From: Paracoccaceae bacterium
GTDB taxonomy: Bacteria; Pseudomonadota; Alphaproteobacteria; Rhodobacterales; Rhodobacteraceae
Direction: 5' to 3'
DNA length: 51,154 bases
NCBI GenBank assembly: GCA_026419405.1
Contig: JANZZL010000109.1
Location: 1 to 51,154, forward strand
Shown here: positions 35,971-45,346 of the stretch, in pieces
How the letters are laid out: every line of letters starts with the position of its first letter
How positions within the stretch are numbered: position 1 is the stretch's first letter
Translations under genes and position numbers: made by a program
Notes under the pieces: generated by a model
Told to the model about the DNA's origin: nothing
Database searches by the model: none
Seen by the model: the letters and a program-made list of their open reading frames with translations, nothing else

Positions 35971-35999
35971 TATCTAGCCGGGTCGCCTGCCCGCGTCCA
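35971..35999 (-). promoter_or_regulatory. Probable petABC promoter
   Basis: On the minus strand TGGACG (35999-35994), 17 bases, TAGATA (35976-35971). The spacing is ideal and it lies about 84 bases before the petA start. The rest of the 168-bp gap shows only GC-rich inverted repeats. Confidence 0.5.
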
Positions 36000-36055
36000 G
36001 CGGGCAATCGCCCCCGGCGGCGGGCCAACTGTCGCATCCCCGAGGATTTTCCCGG

Positions 36056-37522
36056 TCAGGCCGGCGCCCCGGTCGCGGCATGCCCGCCCAGCCGCTCGAG
36101 CAGCGCCCGCGCCGCGGCGAGGTCGGCCAGGAACCTGCCGCGCTCCTCCGCCCGGCGGACCGGATCGGGCTGCCTGAGGATCGCGGCGGGGTGGAGGGTG
36201 ACGAACACCGGCGTGCCCTCGGCCGTCCGCTCCACCCCCCCGCGCCGCCGGAGGAGGCCGGCCCCCGTCCCGGTCAGCGCCGCGCAGGCGGTCGCGCCCA
36301 TCGCCACGATCAGGCGCGGCCGGATCAGCCGCCGCTCGCGGTCGAGCCACCAGCGGCAGGCCTCGACCTCGCCGCGCTCCGGCGACCGGTGCAGCCGGCG
36401 CCGGCCGTGCGGCGCGAACTTGAAGTGCTTGACCGCGTTGGTGACGTAGACCTCGCTGCGCCCGATGCCCGCGGCAGCCAGCGCCGCGTCGAACAGCGCG
36501 CCCGCCGGGCCGACGAAGGGACGGCCGGCGAGATCCTCGCGGTCGCCGGGCTGCTCGCCCACGAACATCAGGGCGGCTGTCGCCGGCCCCTCGCCGAACA
36601 CGGTCCGGGTGGCGGGGCGGTGCAGCGGGCAGCGCGTGCAGCCGGACGCCTCGGCGCGGAGCGCGGCCAGCGCATCCGCATCGGCGGCCGGTGCGGGCCG
36701 CGCCGCCATGGCGCGGGCGGCCATCGCGCGACGGGCCGGCGGCTCGGTCGGCGGGGCCGCGCGCATCGCATCGGCCCGGCGGGGCGCCTCGCGGATCAGG
36801 CCGGGGATCAGCCGGGCCTCGGGCAGGTTCCGCCAGTACCTCTTCGGCATCTCGGCCTGCATCGCCTTCACCATCAGCCGCGCCGGATTGAAGATCGAGG
36901 CGTAGTAGACGCGCCAGAGCTCCTCGGTGGCGTCCTCGGGCGGGCGGGCGCCGGGCGCCGTCTCGACGAAGCCAAGCACCCCGCCGACGAAGCGCGCGGT
37001 CACCGCGGGCGTGGCGATCACCCAGTCCATGTCGCCGAAGCGGCGGGCGAAGAACGGGGCCGCGGCCTCGACGATCGGGTGTCCGGGCTCGAACCAGGCC
37101 GCGAAGGCGCGGCGCGGGCCGACCGGGGGGATCTCGCGGAAGCGCACGAAGGCGTGCATCTTGTGGATGTCGCGCTGCACGGCCTTCGCCTGGGCGAGGA
37201 TGCGGCGGACCGCCGGGTCCGACCGGTCGGCCCAGCGCACCGCGCCCGCGCTCAGCCGGAGCACCAGGGCATAGGCGCGGGCGAACCGCTCGGGGTCGCG
37301 GTGACAGAGCGCCGTCTCGATCGCCTCGACGGCGGCGCGGGGCAGCTTCGGCGCGCGGCCGGGCGCCGAGACCGCGGGCGGTGCCCCGGCGAAGAGGTCG
37401 CCCGCGCCGGCGCCCACCCGCCAGACCACCGCCTCGGCCGGAACGCCCGCCCGGGCGAGCGCGCGCGCCTCCTCGCGCCAGGCGGCGACCGTGCCGATCA
37501 CGGGCAGGACGACCTCGCGCAT
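36056..37522 (-). CDS. DUF4130-UdgX fusion: uracil-DNA binding/glycosylase protein
   Basis: A 488-aa two-part protein. Residues about 1-250 are the DUF4130 domain found only beside radical SAM DNA-repair-type proteins. Residues about 285-475 are a UdgX-type uracil-DNA glycosylase domain: Fe-S cysteines at C295, C298, C389 and C413, the catalytic loop GEQPGDRED (322-330), the UdgX-specific loop HGRRRLHRSP with His378 where M. smegmatis UdgX has the His that bonds covalently to the abasic site, and TLHPAAILR (442-450). Covalent capture of uracil-DNA is therefore expected by homology. Its ATG overlaps the stop of the radical SAM gene (TGATG), so the two are coupled. Confidence 0.88.
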   Translation of the reverse strand: MREVVLPVIGTVAAWREEARALARAGVPAEAVVWRVGAGAGDLFAGAPPAVSAPGRAPKLPRAAVEAIETALCHRDPERFARAYALVLRLSAGAVRWADRSDPAVRRILAQAKAVQRDIHKMHAFVRFREIPPVGPRRAFAAWFEPGHPIVEAAAPFFARRFGDMDWVIATPAVTARFVGGVLGFVETAPGARPPEDATEELWRVYYASIFNPARLMVKAMQAEMPKRYWRNLPEARLIPGLIREAPRRADAMRAAPPTEPPARRAMAARAMAARPAPAADADALAALRAEASGCTRCPLHRPATRTVFGEGPATAALMFVGEQPGDREDLAGRPFVGPAGALFDAALAAAGIGRSEVYVTNAVKHFKFAPHGRRRLHRSPERGEVEACRWWLDRERRLIRPRLIVAMGATACAALTGTGAGLLRRRGGVERTAEGTPVFVTLHPAAILRQPDPVRRAEERGRFLADLAAARALLERLGGHAATGAPA

Positions 37523-38748
37523 CAGAGCAGGCTCAGCTGCTCGGGCGGCGGGGCGAAGCGCGCGCGCAGCGCGGCCGCGTCGGTCAGGCCACGGGGCGAC
37601 CAGCCGGCCGCCACGACGAAGGGCCGGGCGTGCCGCATCACCGCGCCCAGGGCAGCGAGATCCTCGTAGCGGAGGCGCCGGTGGCGCCGTGCCGCGAGCA
37701 GGCGCTGCACCGTCTTCGTCCCGAAGCCCGGCACGCGCAGCAGCATCTCGCGCGGCGCGCGATTCACGTCCACCGGGAAGACCTCCCGGTTGGCGAGCGC
37801 CCAGGCGAGCTTGGGGTCGAGATCGAGGTCGAGCATTCCGCCGCCCGCGATCTCCTCCACCCCGAAGCCGTAGAACCGCAGCAGCCAGTCCGCCTGGTAG
37901 AGGCGATGCTCGCGCATGAGCGGCGGCCGGACCAGGGGCAGGGCCTTCGAGGCATCGGGGATCGGCGAGAAGGCCGAGTAGTAGACGCGCGAAAGCCCGT
38001 AGCTGGCGTAGAGGGCGACGGACTGCGACAGGATCGTCCGGTCGTCGGCCCCGTCGGCGCCGACGATCACCTGCGTGGACTGGCCGGCCGGCGCGAAGCG
38101 GGCCGGCCGCCGGCCGGTGTGCGTGACCTCGCGCGAGGCCTCCCGCCGCAGCCGCACCTCGGCCATCGCCCTGCGGATGCCGCCGGCGTCCTTCTCGGGC
38201 GCGAGCCGCCGCAGCCCCGCCTCGGTCGGCAGCTCGATGTTGATCGACAGGCGGTCGGCCCACCTGCCTGCCTCGTCGATCAGTTCGGGCGAGGCATCGG
38301 GAATCGTCTTGAGGTGGATGTAGCCGCGGAAGTTCTCGCGCTCGCGCAGGGTGCGGGCGATGCGCACCATGTCGGCCATCGTGTCGTCGGGCGAGCGGAT
38401 GATGCCAGAGGAGAGGAACAGCCCCTCGATGTAGTTTCGGCGGTAGAACTCGATCGTGAGGCGCACCACCTCCTCGACCGTGAAGCGCGCCCGCTCCACC
38501 CGGCTTGACGCGCGGCTCACGCAATAGGCGCAGTCGTAGATGCAGAAGTTGGTCATCAGGATCTTGAGCAGGCTGATGCAGCGCCCGTCCGGCGCATAGG
38601 CATGGCAGATGCCTGCGCCGCCCGACGACCCGAGCCCCCTTCCGTCGCGCGAATCCCGCCGCTCGCCGCCCGAGGACGCGCACGAGGCATCGTACTTCGC
38701 CGCATCGGCGAGGATCGCGAGCTTCTGCTGGAGCGAGCGGGCCGCCAT
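37522..38748 (-). CDS. Radical SAM protein linked to UdgX (putative DNA repair/modification)
   Basis: A 408-aa radical SAM enzyme of the family always found with UDG-type genes. The [4Fe-4S] motif is CIYDCAYC (C69, C73, C76). The TIM-barrel core follows (FLSSGIIRSPDDTM; HLKTIPDASPELID; SINIELPTE), then a helix-hairpin-helix at 339-367 (VPGFGTKTVQRLL), a DNA-binding signature. The N-terminal 50 residues have further cysteines (C23, C48, C57). The reaction is unknown; a DNA lesion or modified base is the likely substrate. A LexA-type box lies 2 bp from the start codon. It forms an operon with the DUF4130-UdgX gene. Confidence 0.87.
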   Translation of the reverse strand: MAARSLQQKLAILADAAKYDASCASSGGERRDSRDGRGLGSSGGAGICHAYAPDGRCISLLKILMTNFCIYDCAYCVSRASSRVERARFTVEEVVRLTIEFYRRNYIEGLFLSSGIIRSPDDTMADMVRIARTLRERENFRGYIHLKTIPDASPELIDEAGRWADRLSINIELPTEAGLRRLAPEKDAGGIRRAMAEVRLRREASREVTHTGRRPARFAPAGQSTQVIVGADGADDRTILSQSVALYASYGLSRVYYSAFSPIPDASKALPLVRPPLMREHRLYQADWLLRFYGFGVEEIAGGGMLDLDLDPKLAWALANREVFPVDVNRAPREMLLRVPGFGTKTVQRLLAARRHRRLRYEDLAALGAVMRHARPFVVAAGWSPRGLTDAAALRARFAPPPEQLSLL

Positions 38749-38750
38749 GT

Positions 38751-38765
38751 GTTCCTGATATGTTC
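38751..38765. promoter_or_regulatory. LexA (SOS) box, GTTC-N7-GTTC
   Basis: GTTCCTGATATGTTC is an exact match to the alphaproteobacterial LexA direct repeat GTTC-N7-GTTC. It begins 2 bp upstream of the radical SAM start codon (minus strand) and overlaps its AGGA ribosome site, so LexA binding would repress the radical SAM-UdgX operon. Confidence 0.75.
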
Positions 38766-38840
38766 TCTCGGTTTCGGGATCAAGCGGGTCGCGCGGGCGG
38801 CGGGGCGGCACGGCGACGCAGGGGCGGGGGGGGAGTCGGG

Positions 38841-38866
38841 GGAACCGGCCGGCGCGCCGGGGCGTT
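38841..38866 (+). promoter_or_regulatory. EcfG-type promoter of the DUF2383 gene
   Basis: GGAAC (38841-38845), 17 bases, CGTT (38863-38866): exact EcfG consensus, 31 bp before the ATG of the four-helix stress protein. It is the second such promoter in the window; the other is before csbD. Confidence 0.62.
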
Positions 38867-38897
38867 TCCCGCCCGTCGTCACCCGGAGGTTGATCCC

Positions 38898-39341
38898 ATG
38901 GCCGCCACCCGCACCGATGCCTCGGCGCGCGCCGCCGAGGCGCTTGCCACGCTGCACACCCGCACCCTCGACGCGCTTGCGGGCTACGAGACCATGGTCG
39001 GCAAGGCCGAGCCGGAGTTCCGCCCCGTGGCCGAGGCGTTCCGCGACCTGCACGCACGCCATGCCGGCCGCCTCGCGGCGCTGGTGCGCGCGCACGGCGG
39101 CGCGCCGGAGGAGGACGGATCGTTCATGTCCGCGGTCAACCGGGCGGTCGTCTCGATCCGCGCCTTGCTCGACGGGATCGACGACGACGTGATGGACCAG
39201 ATCCGCGGTGGCGAGCGCCACGTGCTCGAGGCCTTCGACGAGGCGATCGCCGCCGATCCGCATGCCGCCCACGCGGCGGAGCTCGCAACCATGCGCCGCG
39301 AGCTGGCGGAGCTTCTGGCAACCGCGCGCGGCATCGGCTGA
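38898..39341 (+). CDS. DUF2383 / PA2169-family four-helix-bundle protein
   Basis: A 147-aa all-alpha protein (LATLHTRTLDALAGYETMVGKAEPEFRPVAEAF... pattern) of the DUF2383 family, with a ferritin-like four-helix fold but unknown activity. Acidic and His residues repeated along the helices (HARHAGRL, DDDVMDQIRGGERHVLEAFDE) may bind metal. GGAGG precedes ATG at good spacing. Its EcfG-type promoter suggests general-stress induction, in keeping with relatives found in stress regulons. Confidence 0.82.
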   Translation: MAATRTDASARAAEALATLHTRTLDALAGYETMVGKAEPEFRPVAEAFRDLHARHAGRLAALVRAHGGAPEEDGSFMSAVNRAVVSIRALLDGIDDDVMDQIRGGERHVLEAFDEAIAADPHAAHAAELATMRRELAELLATARGIG

Positions 39342-39362
39342 CCCGGCCGCCGCGGCCCCGGC

Positions 39363-39974
39363 TCAGGCGGGCGGAACCGTCGCCTCCATGCTCGGGCGCT
39401 GGGCGAATTCGGCGTGCCAGGCGGCCAGGTGCGGCCGCTCGACCCGCCATGCCCGGTCGCCGTGGCGGAAATCGACATAGCTGATGGCACAGGCCACGGC
39501 GATCTGCCCCATGTCGAGGGGCCCGCCGAGGTGGCTCATCCAGCGCGACTCGAGCACGTCGAGGGTGCGCTCGATCTTCGCCCACTGGCCCTCGACCCAG
39601 GCCTCGTAGCGCAGGTCGGCCGGGCGGACGCGCTCCTCGTAAACCATGAGCAGCGCGGCATCGAGGATCCCGTCGGCGGTGGCCTCGAGCGTCAGCGTCT
39701 CCCACAGGCGGGGCTTCGGCGGATAGAGCCGGCCGCCGGCGCGGTCGTCGAGATAGCGGCAGATCACCCGGCTGTCGTAGAGCGCGGCGCCCTCGGGCCG
39801 CTCCAGCGCGGGGATCTTGCCCAGGGGATTGTGGGCGAGCGGCATCGTGCCGGGATCGACCGGCGTGCCCGAGGCGTGCACGAGCTCCACGTCGTCCGCC
39901 TGGCCGGTCTCGTGCAGCAGCACCATGACCTTGCGGACATAGGGCGAGGTCGGCGAGTGGTAGAGTCTAAGCAT
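39363..39974 (-). CDS. Glutathione S-transferase family protein
   Basis: A 203-aa GST with an N-terminal thioredoxin-like domain (MLRLYHSPTSPYVRKVMVLLHETG, the Ser of SPTSPYV being the usual glutathione contact; NPLGKIPALE with the cis-Pro loop; YDSRVICRYLDD) and an all-helical C-terminal domain. The substrate is unknown. Its first 8 bases overlap the end of the small upstream gene on the same strand. Confidence 0.9.
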   Translation of the reverse strand: MLRLYHSPTSPYVRKVMVLLHETGQADDVELVHASGTPVDPGTMPLAHNPLGKIPALERPEGAALYDSRVICRYLDDRAGGRLYPPKPRLWETLTLEATADGILDAALLMVYEERVRPADLRYEAWVEGQWAKIERTLDVLESRWMSHLGGPLDMGQIAVACAISYVDFRHGDRAWRVERPHLAAWHAEFAQRPSMEATVPPA

Positions 39975-40254
39975 CGCCGCCGACCCGCCTGATGCGCAGG
40001 CGCGCGAGCCAGCCGACGTCGATCTCGACCCCGGCGCCGTCCGGCCCGAAGCGGATGGTCCGGCGGAACCGGCCCGAGGCGTTCGTCTGCGCGCGCGCGG
40101 CCACGCGGGCGACGCCCAGGCCCTCGTCGATATCGTCGAGTGCATCCTCGCCGCGCTGGTCGATCCTGACCGGGCGCAGCGACCGGCGCAGGGCGCGCGC
40201 GAGCGCGATGGCGGCAAGCGAGGCCCCGGCGATCGGGATGATCGGAAGCGGCAT
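39967..40254 (-). CDS. Small hypothetical protein with N-terminal membrane segment
   Basis: A 95-aa protein I do not recognise. Residues 1-22 (MPLPIIPIAGASLAAIALARAL) form a hydrophobic segment, followed by a basic stretch and then a soluble part with ARAQTNASGRFRRTIRFGPDGAGVEIDVGWLARLRIRR, probably beta-strands. Start at MPLPI, with GAGGG upstream. It overlaps the GST start by 8 bases, so the two are likely co-transcribed. Confidence 0.65.
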   Translation of the reverse strand: MPLPIIPIAGASLAAIALARALRRSLRPVRIDQRGEDALDDIDEGLGVARVAARAQTNASGRFRRTIRFGPDGAGVEIDVGWLARLRIRRVGGDA

Positions 40255-40382
40255 GGGCGGACCCTCCCCCTGGCGTCGCGGCAAGGGTAGACCTCGCCGC
40301 CGGGCCTGTGAAGCGGGATCGGGCGCGCCGCGCGGACACGGGCGCCCTCCCCCGGCCGTCCGGCGGGGTGTATGCTGCCGCG

Positions 40383-41645
<1,263 letters not shown>

Positions 41646-41656
41646 CGGATCGCCGA

Positions 41657-42520
41657 CTATTCGGCCGCCAGCGGACGCGCCGACTCGCCCGAGCCGATCG
41701 CGGCGATCTCCGAGGCGACGCTCGTCATCAGCGCGCGGAAGGCTTCGAAGTCGGCCCTCGGCTCGACCTTCCGCTCGTCCATGTAGAGCGCCCGGTCCAC
41801 CTCGACCTGCACCACGTGCGACCCGCGCGAGGGCCGCCCGTAGGCCTGCGCGATGTAGGCCCCGGCGAAGGGCGCGTTGCGCGCCACGCGCAGCCCCGCC
41901 CCGGTGAAGGCGGCCTCGACGCGGTCCACGATCTCGGGCGCGGCGGCCGCGCCGAAGCGGTCGCCCAGCACCACGTCGGGGCGCGCGCCCGGCCCTCCGG
42001 CCTGCTCGATCGCCTCGTGCGGCATCGAATGGCAGTCGATCAGGATCGCCTCGCCGAACAGCGCGAGGGATTCGTCGAGCAGCGCCCGCAGCCGCGCGTG
42101 GTAGGGCCGCCAGTAGCTGGCGATCCGTGCCTCGGCCTCGGCGCGCGGGATCCGCCCGCGGTAGATCGCCCGCCCGTTCGCGACCACCCGGGGGATCACG
42201 CCCAGACCGGAACTGATGCGCGGGTTGTGCGCGGTGCGCGCCACGCCCTCGACGAGGGCGGGATCGAGCTCCTCGGGCGCGCGGTTGAGGTCGATGAAGG
42301 CGCGCGGTGCGCGGGCGGCGATCAGCGGCGCGCCGAACCCGGGCGCCGCCGAGAACAGCCGATCGACGAAGGCATCCTCGGAGGAGCGGATCACCAGCTC
42401 GTCGAGGGCCGATGCCGCCAGGAAGTCGGCCGGATAGTCGCGCCCCGAATGCGGCGAGGAGAACACGACGCTGCTGGTGCGCCGCTTCGGCAGACTGACG
42501 GTGTAGGCCGCTGGCGCCAT
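41657..42520 (-). CDS. N-formylglutamate amidohydrolase family protein
   Basis: A 287-aa protein of the FGase (HutG-like) family. Typical stretches: [27 protein letters not shown] (acidic metal-binding pattern), [14 protein letters not shown]...YHARL, and [12 protein letters not shown]. FGases hydrolyse N-formylglutamate late in histidine breakdown, but no hut genes are nearby, so the physiological substrate is open. It is convergent with dinB (11-bp gap). Confidence 0.85.
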   Translation of the reverse strand: MAPAAYTVSLPKRRTSSVVFSSPHSGRDYPADFLAASALDELVIRSSEDAFVDRLFSAAPGFGAPLIAARAPRAFIDLNRAPEELDPALVEGVARTAHNPRISSGLGVIPRVVANGRAIYRGRIPRAEAEARIASYWRPYHARLRALLDESLALFGEAILIDCHSMPHEAIEQAGGPGARPDVVLGDRFGAAAAPEIVDRVEAAFTGAGLRVARNAPFAGAYIAQAYGRPSRGSHVVQVEVDRALYMDERKVEPRADFEAFRALMTSVASEIAAIGSGESARPLAAE

Positions 42521-42604
42521 CCGCGATGCCCTCCCTCGGCGCCAGATATAGCGCGGGCGCGCGCCAGTCCAAAGCCCGCTTTCCGCGCATCCGGCCGAAA
42601 CCGC

Positions 42605-42633
42605 TTGAACGCCCGCGCGACTCTCACTATAGA
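42605..42633 (+). promoter_or_regulatory. Strong sigma-70 promoter of tRNA-Val/rpmJ
   Basis: TTGAAC (42605-42610), exactly 17 bases, TATAGA (42628-42633), about 58 bp before the tRNA. This is the best housekeeping promoter match in the window, as expected for a stable RNA gene. Confidence 0.75.
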
Positions 42634-42691
42634 CCCCACCGACCGACGCGGTTCCGCCCGCGTCCTTTTGATTTGGGCGGGGCCTTCGTCA

Positions 42692-42766
<75 letters not shown>

Positions 42767-42843
42767 TTCCGCCGCCCGGCGGGCCGACCGCGGGGCAGAT
42801 GCAAGAACCGGGCGCGACCGGCGCCGCGACAAGGGGAAGACCG

Positions 42844-42969
42844 ATGAAGGTCCGCAATTCGCTCCGCTCGCTCAAGGCGCGGCACCGCGATTGCCAGATC
42901 GTGCGCCGCAAGGGCCGCGTCTACGTGATCAACAAGACCCAGAAGCGCTACAAGGCCCGCCAGGGCTGA
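42844..42969 (+). CDS. rpmJ: 50S ribosomal protein L36
   Basis: A 41-aa basic protein, [20 protein letters not shown]..., the standard L36 of alphaproteobacteria. It has one Cys only, lacking the zinc-binding Cys set of the C+ form. AAGGGGAAG precedes ATG. It lies 77 bp after tRNA-Val with no terminator between, and is followed by a strong hairpin, so both probably come from the promoter at 42605. Confidence 0.96.
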   Translation: MKVRNSLRSLKARHRDCQIVRRKGRVYVINKTQKRYKARQG

Positions 42970-42990
42970 GGCGCCTCGACGCCACACCGA

Positions 42991-43026
42991 AGGGCCGCCG
43001 GAGGAAGTTCCGGCGGCCCTTCCCTT
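42991..43026 (+). terminator. Rho-independent terminator after rpmJ
   Basis: A perfect 12-bp stem, AGGGCCGCCGGA (42991-43002) with TCCGGCGGCCCT (43009-43020), loop of 6, then TCCCTTT. It ends the tRNA-Val-rpmJ unit. Confidence 0.85.
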
Positions 43027-43038
43027 TGCCGGCGGGGC

Positions 43039-43659
43039 TCAGCGTTCCATCGCACCCTTGCCTGCGAGGATCCGGCCGCGGAGGCGGGCGATCCGTGCGA
43101 TCCGGGTCGCCGGCGCCTTCGCCGCGGCGATGTGCAGCACGTGGCTGTGCTGCCGCCCCGGCGTCAGCCTGCGGAACGCGGCGGCAAGCCCCGGGTCGGC
43201 GGCAAGCGCCGCGACGAGCTCCTCCGGCAGTTCGGTGGCGCCGGCCGCGCGCGCCGGGCGCCGCCCCGCCGCGGCATGGCCCATCGCCTCTGCGAGGTAG
43301 GCGGTTATGAGCGGGGCCATGGCGGACGGACCCGTGTTGTCGGTGAAGCGGATCGCGTCCGCCTGCCGGCTGTTCGGCCCCTGCCGTTCGAGGATGCCCG
43401 CGGGGTCGGCCAGCAGCGCGGCGTCGAAGAAGGTGATGCGGTAGTCCGCGCGGAAGGCCCCGAGGATGGCGATGTTGCGCCCGGCGTGGCGGTAGCAGGG
43501 ATGGGCCCAGCGCAGCGTCTCCTCGAGGCCCGACCCGAGGCAGATCCGTCTGAGCGCGCCGAGGCCGTCCTCCCAGCGCCGGGTCGAGCAGTCGGGCGTC
43601 GCGAAGCGCGGGCAGCGCCCGCAGCCCTTCGTGAAGTAGTCCTCGATGTCGTCGATCAT
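43039..43659 (-). CDS. YdeI/OmpD-associated, DUF1801-type protein
   Basis: A 206-aa cytoplasmic protein. The N-terminal part (MIDDIEDYFTKGCGRCPRFATPDCSTRRWEDGL...ETLRWAHPCYRHAGRNIAILGAFRADYRITFF) is the DUF1801-like fold with the 'E.....W..P.Y' pattern. The C-terminal half (ELPEELVAALAADPGLAAAFRRLTPGRQHSHVLHI) is the YdeI bacteriocin-protection domain. Three Cys residues lie near the N-terminus. Function is unclear. It ends just after the rpmJ terminator and is convergent with it. Confidence 0.82.
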   Translation of the reverse strand: MIDDIEDYFTKGCGRCPRFATPDCSTRRWEDGLGALRRICLGSGLEETLRWAHPCYRHAGRNIAILGAFRADYRITFFDAALLADPAGILERQGPNSRQADAIRFTDNTGPSAMAPLITAYLAEAMGHAAAGRRPARAAGATELPEELVAALAADPGLAAAFRRLTPGRQHSHVLHIAAAKAPATRIARIARLRGRILAGKGAMER

Positions 43660-43675
43660 CCCGCGGCCCCCCGCG

Positions 43676-45325
43676 CTAGCGCAGGATGGAATCCGCCAGA
43701 AGCCGCACGATCGTGCCCTCGCTGAGGTAGCCCGTCGGCGGCAGGTCCCGCGCCGACTGGTAGCGGCGGATCGCCCGCCGGGTGTCGGCGTCGAACACGC
43801 CATCGACGCGGCCGGGGCGCAGCCCGAGCGCATCGAGCCGCGATTCGACGAGGTTCCGCGTGAAGCCGGTCAGGCCGAGGGCCGCCTCGGCGCGCGCGGC
43901 ATCCGAGCTCTCGCCCTCGCGCCGGAGCGCCGCGATCCGGTCCTCGGCGCGGGCGCGGAAGGCCCCGCGCGGCTGGGCATCGAGGTAGCGGCGGTAGGCG
44001 GCCACGGTGTCCTCGGCGGTCGCCCGCTCCCAGTCGAGCCGGTCGGCGGCGGCGGCCTGCTCCTGGCGTGCGTCCTCGAAGGGCGCGAGGCGCTCGCGCG
44101 CGACATCGGCATAGAGCCCGTCGGGATAGCGCCGCAGGTAGGCGCGCAGGCCCGCCTCGTCGCCCTTCGCGCCGGTCTCGGCCCAGTAGGCGCGGTCGGC
44201 CCGGTCCTGCTCGGCCTGGCGCGCCGCGGCCTCGGCCTCGAGTTCGGCGGCGCGGCGGGCGGCCTGCGCGTCGATCCGCTCGACCTGCTCGCGCGTCAGG
44301 AAGCCGGTCGGCTCATAGCGGTTGGCGCGCTGCCAGGCCTCGACCGCGCTGCGGCTGCCGCGGCCGAAGATGCCGTCGATGCCGCGGGTGTCGTAGCCGA
44401 GCAGCGAGAGGTTGCGCTGCACCTGCCGACGCTGGTCGCGGGTGAGGCCCAGCGCCTCCTCGGCCTGCCGCGCGGCGGCGAGCGGGTCGTCGGCGGCGCG
44501 CAGGCGCTCGATCGCGGCGCGCGCCAGCGGGGCGCTTGCGCTCTGCGGATGGAGGCGCAGGAAGCGCTCGTAGGCGGCGACCGTGTCCTCGGCCAGCGCC
44601 TCGGCCCAGGCCGCGCGCTCGCCACCCGGAAGCGGGCCCGGCGCGGCGCTGCCGGGCGGTGGCGTCGGCGGCCCGCCCGGCACGAGCGGCAGCGCGTCGG
44701 TGACGAAGCCCTCGGCGCTGAGGCCACGCGTGCCCGAGACGGCGCTCGCCAGCCCCAGACCGGGCTGGAGCAGCCCCTGCGCGGCAAAGCGCGCGACGGC
44801 ATCGGTCGCGCCGCGGATCACGGCCACCCCCTGTGGAACCGGCAGTGCACCCGTGCCGCGGGCGAGGCCGGGGCCCAGGCGGATCTCGCGGTCCTCGGTG
44901 CCGAGCAGCACCACCGCGCGCCCCGGCGCGCGCGCCGCGATCTCGTAGAGCACCGCCAGCGGCAGCCCCTCGGCGCCTGCCTCGACGAGCCCCGGCGCAT
45001 CGGCGTCGGTGGCCAGGAACCAGGCGCCCGCGGCGGACTGGGCGAAATGCCCCGCCAGCGCGATCACGATGCGCCCCGAGCCGTCGGCCTCGGCGGCGAA
45101 GCCGGCGGCGAGGTCGCGCAGGTCCTCCGCGCCCAGGTCGGCGCCGCTGAACACCTCGAACCCGGCCGCCTCGAAGGTCTCCGCCGCCCGCAGCAGGCCG
45201 CCCGCGTCGCGCAGGTTGCGGGCATTGTCGTAGGCCGAGTTGGCAACGATCAGCGCGACATCGCCGGCCAGCGCCGGCACGGCCCCCAGCACGAGGGCGA
45301 GAAGGGCGGCACGCAGCAGCAGCAT
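43676..45325 (-). CDS. Secreted caspase-like (pseudo-peptidase C14) protein with two peptidoglycan-binding domains
   Basis: A 549-aa protein with signal peptide (MLLLRAALLALVLGAVPALA). Residues about 21-200 match the caspase/metacaspase fold: VALIVANSAYDNARNLRDA is the usual first strand, and His93 in ALAGHFAQ is where the catalytic His sits. The protein has no Cys at all, so the nucleophile is missing (VVLLGTED replaces the 'DAC' strand). Two PG_binding_1-type modules follow (about 290-355 with GYDTRGIDGIFGRGSRSAVEAWQ; about 485-545 with LRPGRVDGVFDADTRRAIRRYQ), separated by a charged coiled region. A structural or scaffold role at the cell wall is likely. It is separated from the ligase by a short gap. 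Confidence 0.8.
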   Translation of the reverse strand: MLLLRAALLALVLGAVPALAGDVALIVANSAYDNARNLRDAGGLLRAAETFEAAGFEVFSGADLGAEDLRDLAAGFAAEADGSGRIVIALAGHFAQSAAGAWFLATDADAPGLVEAGAEGLPLAVLYEIAARAPGRAVVLLGTEDREIRLGPGLARGTGALPVPQGVAVIRGATDAVARFAAQGLLQPGLGLASAVSGTRGLSAEGFVTDALPLVPGGPPTPPPGSAAPGPLPGGERAAWAEALAEDTVAAYERFLRLHPQSASAPLARAAIERLRAADDPLAAARQAEEALGLTRDQRRQVQRNLSLLGYDTRGIDGIFGRGSRSAVEAWQRANRYEPTGFLTREQVERIDAQAARRAAELEAEAAARQAEQDRADRAYWAETGAKGDEAGLRAYLRRYPDGLYADVARERLAPFEDARQEQAAAADRLDWERATAEDTVAAYRRYLDAQPRGAFRARAEDRIAALRREGESSDAARAEAALGLTGFTRNLVESRLDALGLRPGRVDGVFDADTRRAIRRYQSARDLPPTGYLSEGTIVRLLADSILR

Positions 45326-45346
45326 CGGTCGTCCTCCGGCAGCGGT

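Noticed and set aside
40255-40382. LexA box upstream of dinB
   Set aside because: No GTTC or GAAC direct repeat with 7-base spacing exists in the gap; the only such box found is at 38751.
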